The notes below the pieces were generated by a model. The model saw only the letters and a list, made by a program, of their open reading frames with translations, made no database searches and had not been told where the DNA came from. DNA of 64,000 nt. It comes from a virus. The first letter of the stretch is position 1. The number at the start of each line of letters is the position of its first letter. The stretch spans positions 1 through 64,000 of IMG/VR virus record IMGVR_UViG_3300049855_000239, one strand, 5' to 3'. The position numbers and the translations under genes are program-made. Below, piece by piece: positions 55,901 to 64,000 of the stretch.

Positions 55901-58752
55901 TGGCACAAGCTTCTGCAATAAACATATTTACAGGTGGCATGAACATGGATATTAACCCATCGTTCATGAAAGATGGTGATTATACCTATGCCGAAAATGT
56001 GCGTATCGGATTCTCCGAGTCGGACAATATGGGTGCGGTTGAGAATGTAAAAAGTACACTTCCAATCCTAAATACCTACTTGGATAATGTTACTGGAAGA
56101 TATAAAACCATTTGTGCTGCACCTTATGAATCAAAAAGTATCTTGTATTATTTCGTAAAAGATACACAAGGCACTAATGATGCCATTTATGAGTTCAACC
56201 TAAAGACGAGTGCCATAGTACAAGTATTAAGTGGTGTTGTGCTTGGCTTTGGAGACGATATTAAATCAGCCAACTATTTTAGCGACATGCTAACATGGAC
56301 TGATGGAGTAGGTGAGGTGAGGCAGATTTTTGTTTCATTGGCAAAACAAGGAGTATATCAGTCATTTATGGGCGAGTATACAACCCTTATAAAACCACAA
56401 CCTGATACTACAATAATTGCGACCCTAATGGAAGACGCTACCGTAAGCAGTTCGTCTTTTGAGGATAAAAATTATCAGTTCATTTATAGGTACGTATTCT
56501 TTGGAAATCAAAAGAGTGCATGGTCGATGCCTAGTAGAATGGTAGCTTATGGCTATGATACTAACCTGAAAAAGATGCGGTTAAGCATGAACCCATCGGA
56601 GGTCAGGCAAGCACCATATTTTCAAAAACTAATAGCCTATATTGAAATAGGGATGCGTGACGAGGACTCACAGCCTTGGAAGTTAATTAAGCGATTAACA
56701 TTCCCTACTGTTCAGTCAAATGATTTTTACTATGATTTCTACAATGATTCTATTTATCCTGTAATATCCACATTAGAGACAAATAGGTTCTATGATGATG
56801 TGCCACGTACTTCACAGGCGATGGCACTAGTGAATAGCAGGTTGATGTTGGGGAATAATAAAACAGGTTTTAATAATGTACCTCTCATCCAAGCGTTAGA
56901 TTTTACACCATCGTTAATAACAGACCCATTAATAGATAATGGATGTTATTTTAAAAGTGGAGGGACATATGGAGTAGGAGTGGAGTTGTATGATAGATAC
57001 CAAAGGAGAACGTTTACTTATCCATTGGGAGGTTTTACGGCTATTGAACGAAATGGCTCTTTCAAGGCAACACAAGTAGGCTTTAAATTAGTAGGTGGAA
57101 GTACAGAAGGGTTGCCTGAATGGTGTGAGTATTGGGCGATTGCAATGACAAAATGCAACAATAAAGGATCGTTCCAGCAGGTACATGTAACTATTGATGG
57201 TAGCAGTACAAATCATAAAATAATATTCTCTTCTACGTTTGCAACACCAACAAAACCACAAATAGCATGGGTGTATTCAACGGGGGATAAGTGCAGTATT
57301 AGGACAGTAGACGCAGCAGGAAACCCATCAGGAGCAGGTTTTTTCAATATCCCATTGCAATTAGATAGTACAAGTGGTAATTTTTATATTGAATGGGATG
57401 GAACTACGGTATTGCCAACATGTACCACTGGTGCTATATTTGAATTATTTGCTCCCATTAAATCTACCGAAACACAGTTCTATTATGAGGTAGGAGAATT
57501 GAATCCAATTACCTTAGATGTGAATGGTAAGCGCAGGTTCGGTACGGACTTTTCGCAAGTAGGGAAAACTATAACAATTACTGGTGGCGATACACAATAT
57601 AGAGTGTCAGACAACTGTGAAGCAATGGCATCCTCTGAAAAGTTCTTTGAAACATGGTCGCATAATATTGGAAGGCCGAATACAATAGATACCGAAACAG
57701 AGGGGGAAAACTTAGGTATATCAGAACTAGCTTATAGTAATGCTTATTCTCAAGGAACAAAACTAAATGGGCTAAACACCTTTGAGTTTCTTTCAAAGGA
57801 AACATACCCTATGGAACTTGGGGCTATCACTAAACTGACTGTTGCAAGGGATTTTGAAGTAAACGGATCGGTGTTACTAGTGACTACCGAATACAATAAT
57901 TACAGCGTTTACATTGGGAAGACACAAATAAAAAACCCCGATGGAAGTACGCAATTAGTGACTAACAACGCTATTCTTGGTACATATAACCTATTAGCAG
58001 GAGGCTTCGGAAGTATAAACCCAGAGTCAGTACATGCTTTCGGAACAACAGTAAGAGGATTTGATTTGTTAAAAGGAGTCCTGTGGAGGTATAGTACGGA
58101 TGGATTGACAGCGATTAGTCAACAATATGGCACAAATAGCTATGTGTCACATAAGGCATCAGAAATATATGCCACAACACAAAAGAATGTAGCTGCATAC
58201 GACCCATATTTTGACGAATATGTTATCTGTATAAAAGGGGTTAACGAGCAAAATCCGAAATGCTTGGCATTCAATGAAGATGCTAATAAGTTCAGTACAT
58301 TCTATGACATGAATCCTGATTGGATGGCTACACTGAATAGGTATCTTATATCATGGAAAAATGGAGTGCTTTATGTTCACAGGAAAGGAAGCGACTACAA
58401 TACATTGCAGGATAAAAAAGTAAAAAGTAAAATATCCTACGTGGCAAAATCTAGTCCTTTTTTAACAGTGAACTCTATTTCTGAAAGAGTTTATTCTCAA
58501 GATGAATGGAAGTTGAAGGTGGAGGGATGCAAGAAATCTACAAAACCAAGGCAAGTATCAGAGACCTTGAAAGCCGATTACGGAGAAGAATCATATTTGT
58601 ATCCTATAAAAGTAGATACGAATACTCGTAATGATATGAAATCTAGGCACTTTGTAATATCTTTGGAATTAGGTAATAATGTAGATTATTTATCGGTATT
58701 GTATGGTACTGAAACTATTCTATCAGGAAGCAATCCTAGTCCAGCAAAATGA
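55900..58752 (+). CDS. Large neck/tail stabilisation protein
   Basis: 950 aa. INIFTGGMNMDINPSFMKDG, then YTYAENVRIG at the N-terminus and many beta strands (propeller-like repeats) through the middle: the layout of the stabilisation/'muzzle'-type proteins of crAss-like and phi14:2-like podoviruses. It would close or extend the tail tube. Assigned by length, opening motif and order. Confidence 0.6.
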   Translation: MAQASAINIFTGGMNMDINPSFMKDGDYTYAENVRIGFSESDNMGAVENVKSTLPILNTYLDNVTGRYKTICAAPYESKSILYYFVKDTQGTNDAIYEFNLKTSAIVQVLSGVVLGFGDDIKSANYFSDMLTWTDGVGEVRQIFVSLAKQGVYQSFMGEYTTLIKPQPDTTIIATLMEDATVSSSSFEDKNYQFIYRYVFFGNQKSAWSMPSRMVAYGYDTNLKKMRLSMNPSEVRQAPYFQKLIAYIEIGMRDEDSQPWKLIKRLTFPTVQSNDFYYDFYNDSIYPVISTLETNRFYDDVPRTSQAMALVNSRLMLGNNKTGFNNVPLIQALDFTPSLITDPLIDNGCYFKSGGTYGVGVELYDRYQRRTFTYPLGGFTAIERNGSFKATQVGFKLVGGSTEGLPEWCEYWAIAMTKCNNKGSFQQVHVTIDGSSTNHKIIFSSTFATPTKPQIAWVYSTGDKCSIRTVDAAGNPSGAGFFNIPLQLDSTSGNFYIEWDGTTVLPTCTTGAIFELFAPIKSTETQFYYEVGELNPITLDVNGKRRFGTDFSQVGKTITITGGDTQYRVSDNCEAMASSEKFFETWSHNIGRPNTIDTETEGENLGISELAYSNAYSQGTKLNGLNTFEFLSKETYPMELGAITKLTVARDFEVNGSVLLVTTEYNNYSVYIGKTQIKNPDGSTQLVTNNAILGTYNLLAGGFGSINPESVHAFGTTVRGFDLLKGVLWRYSTDGLTAISQQYGTNSYVSHKASEIYATTQKNVAAYDPYFDEYVICIKGVNEQNPKCLAFNEDANKFSTFYDMNPDWMATLNRYLISWKNGVLYVHRKGSDYNTLQDKKVKSKISYVAKSSPFLTVNSISERVYSQDEWKLKVEGCKKSTKPRQVSETLKADYGEESYLYPIKVDTNTRNDMKSRHFVISLELGNNVDYLSVLYGTETILSGSNPSPAK

Positions 58753-59279
58753 CATTTAGGCTAGAAGAGTCGTTTGATATTGACGAAACTATCAAGGAGG
58801 TATTTCTTGGGGATGTCAATTTATTCTTGAAATACCATTACGAAAGCCCTACCGATCATGCGGAAGCTAGCCAATACACCTCGCTATATACCATAAGGGA
58901 TGTTCCGAGAGAGACTGTATTTTACTCCATATACTTAGACGATATATTGTTTGGGTATATTGCATTTGAGCATAATAATATTTGGGATATAGCATTTTCT
59001 ATAAAATACAGGGAAGGTGATTATATAAACAAATTCTACAATTATTTTTTTAGAGAGGTATTGCAAGAAGGAACGATACGTTTGTGCGAGCGCAATCATC
59101 GTGACATAAACCTATTATTAAAATCAAAGCTTGCCAGACCTGTTGCGTTTGACAGGTATATTGGCAAGCGTGATTATACGGAATTGGCACAGGAGGGTGC
59201 TGTCAAAAACAAAGAGAAGCACATATTGTATATCCCTTTGTCGCAGATAATTCTTAGCTTTGGAACAAATGAAGCTTAA
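58749..59279 (+). CDS. Possible GNAT-like protein in the tail operon
   Basis: 176 aa. SIYLDDILFGYIAFEHNNIW, DIAFSIKYREGDYINKFYNY have the strand-helix rhythm of an acetyltransferase fold, but no acetyl-CoA P-loop is clear. Overlaps both neighbours. Confidence 0.4.
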   Translation: MTFRLEESFDIDETIKEVFLGDVNLFLKYHYESPTDHAEASQYTSLYTIRDVPRETVFYSIYLDDILFGYIAFEHNNIWDIAFSIKYREGDYINKFYNYFFREVLQEGTIRLCERNHRDINLLLKSKLARPVAFDRYIGKRDYTELAQEGAVKNKEKHILYIPLSQIILSFGTNEA

Positions 59280-59781
59280 AAAACTAAGAAACAAGTATTT
59301 GGCAAAATCTGTCAACAGGAAGTCTATTATCGAGATAGAGGATTCTATCAAAAATATGGACGGTTCTTTTATTGGTGATAGTGTTAATTGCCCTTTAAAG
59401 CACTCTTTTTCGGATGGTATTTATGTAAGGGAGATATTTATACCTGCCAACACAATACTAACAGGAAAGATACACAAACACGACCATCCCAATTTTTTAT
59501 TAAAAGGAAAGGTTGTTGTGGCTACGGAATTTGGAGGGGTGGAAGAATTGGACGCCCCTTTGTCTATGATTTCAAAAGCAGGCACCAAAAGGGTGGTGCA
59601 AACTATCACCGACACGGTATGGGTAACAATACACCACAATCCTACAAATACGCAAGACCTTGAAAAACTAGAGCGAGATATTATCGCAAAGGATTATCAA
59701 GAGTACGATTCTTTCAGAACAAAAAGGATTGGCCTGAAAAATATTATCTTTGCGTATATCAAGAAGTACCTAAATATATAG
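59269..59781 (+). CDS. Cupin-fold protein
   Basis: 170 aa from MKLKKLRNKYLAKSVNR (59269; a TTG at 59260 is possible). REIFIPANTILTGKIHKHDH, then NFLLKGKVVVATEFGGVEEL and a His in WVTIHHNP are the two conserved cupin motifs with metal-ligand His. Such genes lie in many Bacteroidota phage tail operons; the substrate is unknown. Confidence 0.7.
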   Translation: MKLKKLRNKYLAKSVNRKSIIEIEDSIKNMDGSFIGDSVNCPLKHSFSDGIYVREIFIPANTILTGKIHKHDHPNFLLKGKVVVATEFGGVEELDAPLSMISKAGTKRVVQTITDTVWVTIHHNPTNTQDLEKLERDIIAKDYQEYDSFRTKRIGLKNIIFAYIKKYLNI

Positions 59782-59783
59782 AT

Positions 59784-60515
59784 ATGACATGGGTAGCAGC
59801 AGGTGTAGCTTCGGCAGCCGTTACGGTAAAGGCTTATCAGGCATATAAAGCAGATAGAAATGCCAAAAATGCCAAAAAAGAACAAGACAAGCTAAGGGAG
59901 AATAGGCCTCAATATACCATCCCAGAGGAATATCAGAAGAATATTGACTTGCAAACTGGCATAGTAAAGGGGTACGAGCCTTATACTAAGACATCGCAAT
60001 TGGCAGGGCAGTCCTATATGCAAAATAGGATTGATGCCAACACGGCAAATCAAACAGCATTGGCATCTCAACAGGGAGTCAGTTCTCCTAGTGGAATGGC
60101 GGCTTTATACGGTTCGGCAATGAACGCACAGAACGAAGCTACTACTGACATGAATATAAAAGGTGCTGAGAATAGAAAAGACTACCAGCAATTATATGCT
60201 AATGAAACTGGTAATTTGCAAAAAGCAAACGCTGATATGGCGGATCAAAAGGCACTAGAATGGAATCAGAACACATTTAGCCCTTACGCTAGTCTTATTA
60301 ATGAAAAGACTAATATGATTAGAGACTATACCCAAAGAAGTCGAGAAAGGGCGGATAGTGCTATTGAATCAGGCACAAGTGTTGGTAGCATGGCAGGTAG
60401 CGGAGCTAGTATGTATGGAAATGGGATGTCTGCATCCAAGAAAGGAAAGAAAAATAAAGGTAGCGGAGGTTTTGATATGAATGACGCTCAAATGAACACA
60501 TCATATTCAAGTTAA
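59784..60515 (+). CDS. Internal virion / ejection protein (candidate)
   Basis: 243 aa. A hydrophobic N-terminus (WVAAGVASAAVTVKAYQAY), long helical Ala/Gln/Asn-rich middle (NTANQTALASQQGVSSPSGM) and Gly/Ser/Lys tail are the usual form of podovirus internal proteins (T7 gp14-like role). Confidence 0.6.
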   Translation: MTWVAAGVASAAVTVKAYQAYKADRNAKNAKKEQDKLRENRPQYTIPEEYQKNIDLQTGIVKGYEPYTKTSQLAGQSYMQNRIDANTANQTALASQQGVSSPSGMAALYGSAMNAQNEATTDMNIKGAENRKDYQQLYANETGNLQKANADMADQKALEWNQNTFSPYASLINEKTNMIRDYTQRSRERADSAIESGTSVGSMAGSGASMYGNGMSASKKGKKNKGSGGFDMNDAQMNTSYSS

Positions 60516-60517
60516 AA

Positions 60518-62620
60518 ATGGCATACGATACAACTGCACCATTATCATATTATGATGTACCAGAGGTAATACAAGTACCACAGGCGCATCTTCAAGCCGC
60601 TGCGCTCGTACACCAAAGAGTAGAAGCTCAAAAAGATAAACAAGCAGCACAAGAGGAAGCTAAGGGAGAAGCTGAAAGGAAGAGACTATTGGCATTGAAA
60701 GCAACAGAAGCTAGTTCCCCTTATGAAGTAGATGCCCGAAAAATTGGAGAACTGGCTAATCAACAAATTAACTCCAAGATGTTAGGAGATGAACCTGCAC
60801 ATGGCAAATATGGATTGCAAATGACAGATATTCAAAATATAACAAAGGCACAAAAAGGGAGAGAAGATGCTCAAATAAAAGACATAGACAATAAAACGGC
60901 ACAAGGTTTTATTCCGAAAGGAGACTATCTAACCGCATATAGAAATAAGGTTGCAAATTCGGGTTTTAGTAATAGGGATGCAGTTCAAGACGAACACGAT
61001 AATATAATAGCCACAAAACCACACGAAGTTTTTAGTACAGATAATACATGGAGGGCTTCTGTACTTACTGATAAAAATTTCCCTGTAACACCCTATAAGT
61101 TTGACAAGACCACCGAAAAAGGTTCAACTACCTATAATACTGGTGCTGAAATGAATAGTAGGTTTTTTATACCTACTAAAGAAGTCGAAAAAGATGCACA
61201 GGGAAATCCTATAATGGTAGGTGGCCAGCCTGTTTATAAGCCAAAGCCTGTTACAACAATAGAAGAAGCTAGAGAATTAGTACCAAACCTAATTGGTAGT
61301 AAGATTCCTAAAGATTATGTATCACTAGAAGCATCAGAGGTTTATAGCGACCCAAAGAATAAACAAGAAATTGACGAAAAAGTAAAAGAATACGAGAATA
61401 CTGCAGACCCAGTAACAGGCAAACCTGATGCAAATTCTGTATCTATTTTTAAAGAGGGATTAAAAGAAAAGTATGCACAAGAAAAAATTGCAGAAAGAAT
61501 CCTGAACGAACAAAAGGCATATCAAAGGTTATCTTCTATTAAAGTAAGTGAAAAGACTGAAAAGCCTACGGAAAAAGAAAAAGAGGATGCATCTTTTCAA
61601 AATAAACGGAAGAAATCTGGTTCATCTGGAACATTAGTACCAGATGTTTATTTGACTCGTGCTGATGGTAATAAGTCAGAATTTAATAGCCAAGTAGGAC
61701 GTGCTACTGACATGAACAGACCAAATTTATTATCTATTCAGAAAAAGAAAGGTAATATTATGGGAGACGTAGACCCCCAAACAGTGAACTTTAGCGGAAC
61801 GGTAACTGATGAAGTTACTGGGTCGAAATATAAAATATCAGACAAGAACCCTGTAGTAGTAACAAACATATATCCAGTACTAGAGCATTATAATGAAAAA
61901 ACTGATAAATGGGTAAGGACGGTTTTTGACAAAAACCAGAATCATGATGATTTTGAAAATCAAATTCATGCCTATGGAAAGAAAGGAGTCCCTATAAGAG
62001 TAACAATGCAGGGAGATGTGAACATGTCTACCAAGAACAATAAAACAGGCACTCTTACAACAGAAGAATCTCAGGAAATGGCTACTCTGGCAGCTACAAA
62101 AGAGAGGGATGAAGAGCAAACTAAAAGGCTTGGCGAACTACAAGGGAAATTAGCACAAGAGCAAGGGAAAACCATAAGAGTAAATATGGAGGATTCTGGT
62201 ATTTTTAAACAAGTAACAGGATATAACAATATGAATGAAGTGGCTAAACATGCCGACACTCCAGAAGTAAAAAATGCAGCGAAACTTAACTCAAAATGGA
62301 TAAATATAGCTAATACGTACAATAAAAATAAGGGACACGACATTGTTGCTATTGATAAAAAGTCGGAAGAAATTCAGAAGTCTAAAGAGGACGTAAAAGC
62401 AAAAATAGAAGAGTTCAAAAGAATAAAAAAAGATGAAGGGGATGCGGCTGCTAGGGAATATGCCGAATCTCACGGAGCAAGGAAAGATTCAGAAGGCCGT
62501 TATGATTTCGCCAAACAAGAACCATCACAACCTGTGAAAAAGAAAACAGAACCAATGGTAGGCAGGAAGCAAGGTGGACAGCCAGTATTTAATAAAGGTG
62601 GTAAAAAATTAGGAGAATAA
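60518..62620 (+). CDS. Large internal virion protein (candidate)
   Basis: 700 aa, charged and helical with low complexity at the C-terminus (KKKTEPMVGRKQGGQPVFNK). EKGSTTYNTGAEMNSRFFIP and a repeated 'KTEKPTEKEKED' style region. Probably ejected with DNA; the ending MVGRKQGGQPVFN recurs in the next gene (MIGRGAGGKPVYE), suggesting a shared processing or docking motif. Confidence 0.6.
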   Translation: MAYDTTAPLSYYDVPEVIQVPQAHLQAAALVHQRVEAQKDKQAAQEEAKGEAERKRLLALKATEASSPYEVDARKIGELANQQINSKMLGDEPAHGKYGLQMTDIQNITKAQKGREDAQIKDIDNKTAQGFIPKGDYLTAYRNKVANSGFSNRDAVQDEHDNIIATKPHEVFSTDNTWRASVLTDKNFPVTPYKFDKTTEKGSTTYNTGAEMNSRFFIPTKEVEKDAQGNPIMVGGQPVYKPKPVTTIEEARELVPNLIGSKIPKDYVSLEASEVYSDPKNKQEIDEKVKEYENTADPVTGKPDANSVSIFKEGLKEKYAQEKIAERILNEQKAYQRLSSIKVSEKTEKPTEKEKEDASFQNKRKKSGSSGTLVPDVYLTRADGNKSEFNSQVGRATDMNRPNLLSIQKKKGNIMGDVDPQTVNFSGTVTDEVTGSKYKISDKNPVVVTNIYPVLEHYNEKTDKWVRTVFDKNQNHDDFENQIHAYGKKGVPIRVTMQGDVNMSTKNNKTGTLTTEESQEMATLAATKERDEEQTKRLGELQGKLAQEQGKTIRVNMEDSGIFKQVTGYNNMNEVAKHADTPEVKNAAKLNSKWINIANTYNKNKGHDIVAIDKKSEEIQKSKEDVKAKIEEFKRIKKDEGDAAAREYAESHGARKDSEGRYDFAKQEPSQPVKKKTEPMVGRKQGGQPVFNKGGKKLGE

Positions 62621-64000
62621 TGCCGAACGATATAATAATAAATGCACATAAATCATTAATAAAAAATGGCTATGAAGTGCCTAAAAATGTTAATGATTTT
62701 GAATCAGAGCTTTCTTCTAATCCAGATATGGTAAAAGACCTTCATACCTCTTTTGTAAAAATGGGATACGAAGTACCTGAATATGAGGAATTTTCTAAAT
62801 CTTTAGCATTAAAAAAAAAAGAAGAAACTACATCAGAAAATTCTTCGACTCCTGCATCAAGTCCTTTACAGCCTTCAAAAACGAGTGGCGAGATTCCTAG
62901 TAATATCGTAGAAGCTACTACCAAAACTCCAGTAATGATAGGTCGTGGAGCTGGTGGTAAGCCTGTTTACGAAGGAGAAAAGTCAGGCAAAACATATAGC
63001 GTAGAAGATCAAATAAAGAATAAACCACAAGATAATTATATAAAGGAAGGTGTAAATATTCCCATCCCGAAAGAATTAGAGCAATCTATAAAAACATCTA
63101 AGGAAGTAGCCGAACAAGACAGGCTGGCTAAGATAAAAGAGGACGAAGCCTACAATAAAATAGCAGAGTCACTTCCATTTTCTATCAAGGCAAAAACAGT
63201 AGGTAGTTCTATTGTTAAGGGGGCGATAGAGGTATTACCTACGATAATGGATGTATATGCTAATGCTACAGGAAGCGCCTTAGACAAGGCAGATGTATTA
63301 AAGGTTCGTGATTTTTTAGACGAAACATTCAAAGAAGACGATCGCTATAAAAAGACAACAGTAAATGCAATTGCTAGAAATGTAGCAACAGCAGGAGCTA
63401 TGATGGCTACTGGAGGTGCTGGCGCAGCGGCACAGGGGGCTGTAATGGCAGGTAATGAATCTTTTAATGATGCGATAAGCAATGGAGCAAGCAAAAGCAC
63501 GGCAACTAAAGCAGCAGTTATAAATATGCTAGGTGGGGCTGCGCTTGAATCAATTCCAGTGTTTAGGGCATTAAATAGAGTTGGAGCGAAAACAGGTAGT
63601 AATATCTACAAAAATATATGGGATGCTTCCAAAAATACCGTAAAGGGAGGGGTAGAAGAAGCTATAACTGGTGGGCTACAACAAACATTGTCAAATGCTA
63701 CAGCAAATGTAATGTATGATTCTACTAGGGATATATCTGACAACGTGTTTAACAGCGGAATGGATGAAGGAACTGCTGGATTTATACTAAATGGGTTGCT
63801 AAACACGCTTGCGCTAAAAAGAGGAAAGACTACCATTAAAAGTGAAATAGCAAAAATAGATAATGCTATAAAATATGCTACTGAAACAAAACGGGCTGTA
63901 CTAGAAAAGTTTAAGAAGAATGGACAAGTGCCAATACCACAGTCGGCTGAACGACAGACCGTTGACACCACAGGAACGGAACAAGGTGTTATTAAAACTG
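62620..64000 (+). CDS. Very large internal virion protein, 3' end outside the window
   Basis: At least 460 aa, starting MPNDIIINAHKSLIKNGYEV on the last base of the previous stop and open to the window end. Two short repeats of 'SLIKNGYEVPKNVNDFESEL' / 'SFVKMGYEVPEYEEFSKSL' open the protein. A hydrophobic Ala/Gly-rich stretch (VATAGAMMATGGAGAAAQGA) follows around residue 260. Typical of a giant ejection protein with lytic or membrane-active segments. Confidence 0.65.
   Translation, partial: MPNDIIINAHKSLIKNGYEVPKNVNDFESELSSNPDMVKDLHTSFVKMGYEVPEYEEFSKSLALKKKEETTSENSSTPASSPLQPSKTSGEIPSNIVEATTKTPVMIGRGAGGKPVYEGEKSGKTYSVEDQIKNKPQDNYIKEGVNIPIPKELEQSIKTSKEVAEQDRLAKIKEDEAYNKIAESLPFSIKAKTVGSSIVKGAIEVLPTIMDVYANATGSALDKADVLKVRDFLDETFKEDDRYKKTTVNAIARNVATAGAMMATGGAGAAAQGAVMAGNESFNDAISNGASKSTATKAAVINMLGGAALESIPVFRALNRVGAKTGSNIYKNIWDASKNTVKGGVEEAITGGLQQTLSNATANVMYDSTRDISDNVFNSGMDEGTAGFILNGLLNTLALKRGKTTIKSEIAKIDNAIKYATETKRAVLEKFKKNGQVPIPQSAERQTVDTTGTEQGVIKT

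Noticed and set aside
17995-62620. Stop-codon reassignment as in some crAss-like phages
   Set aside because: TerL, DnaB, portal and the 950-aa protein are read through intact with the standard code, and all three stop codons are used normally as gene ends.

Overview
The window is 64 kb of a tailed-phage genome that very probably infects a member of the Bacteroidota. The DNA is AT-rich, and many clear promoters have the Bacteroidota form (-7 TAnnTTTG, often with a TTTG 19-20 nt upstream). The structural block runs TerL of about 700 aa, portal of about 790 aa, scaffold-like protein, major capsid candidate, three short overlapping genes, a 950 aa neck/tail protein and large internal proteins. 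That order resembles crAss-like podoviruses of aquatic Flavobacteriia. This placement is inference from gene order and protein style, not from a search. The window opens inside or just at the start of a gene and ends inside a large virion protein, so the genome continues beyond both ends.

Layout: (1) 1-2406, plus strand: lysis and membrane genes, including a GH19-type endolysin and a holin candidate. (2) 2391-17761: about 15 kb of small, mostly minus-strand genes set in an integron-like cassette array. Genes are separated by about 130-bp (shortest 53-bp) imperfect palindromes with integron-type core sites (..CTAAC on the left, GTTAG.. on the right). The core flanks are complementary across each gene, not across each spacer, which is what cassette recombination at attC sites predicts. 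Cassette contents include a Tad2-like (DUF2829) anti-Thoeris candidate, a frameshifted C5-cytosine methyltransferase, an ASCH protein, a reverse-oriented AntA-like antirepressor and many small orphans. No integrase gene is visible here. (3) 12372-14352: a plus-strand island (ASCH-like, HNH, phosphatase and VRR-NUC genes) that interrupts the array. One 97-bp divergent promoter is found as perfect inverted copies at 12372-12468 and 17890-17986. (4) 17995-30491, plus: replication and recombination module (SSB, RecA-like ATPase, PD-(D/E)XK nuclease, SNF2 helicase-methylase fusion, DnaA domain IV protein, primosome protein, DnaB, dCTP deaminase) with a candidate structured RNA at 25961-26075. (5) 30561-33778, minus: an operon of about 14 very small genes behind a strong promoter, including a Rieske-motif protein. 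(6) 33923-36247, plus: small regulators, an HNH endonuclease and a broken phosphatase. (7) 36240-38701, minus: small proteins, a RuvC-like resolvase and a possible TerS. (8) 38757-64000, plus: packaging, head, neck, tail and ejection genes, interrupted at 43260-44822 by a minus-strand insert carrying a lipoprotein and a co-chaperonin with apparently three GroES-like domains. A glycosyltransferase sits directly upstream of a tail-collar fibre gene.

Working model: the divergent promoter at 17.9 kb fires early, rightward into replication and leftward into the cassette array. The array would then act like an integron variable region, holding exchangeable host-takeover and anti-defence genes. Packaging and virion genes are expressed later from their own Bacteroidota-type promoters.
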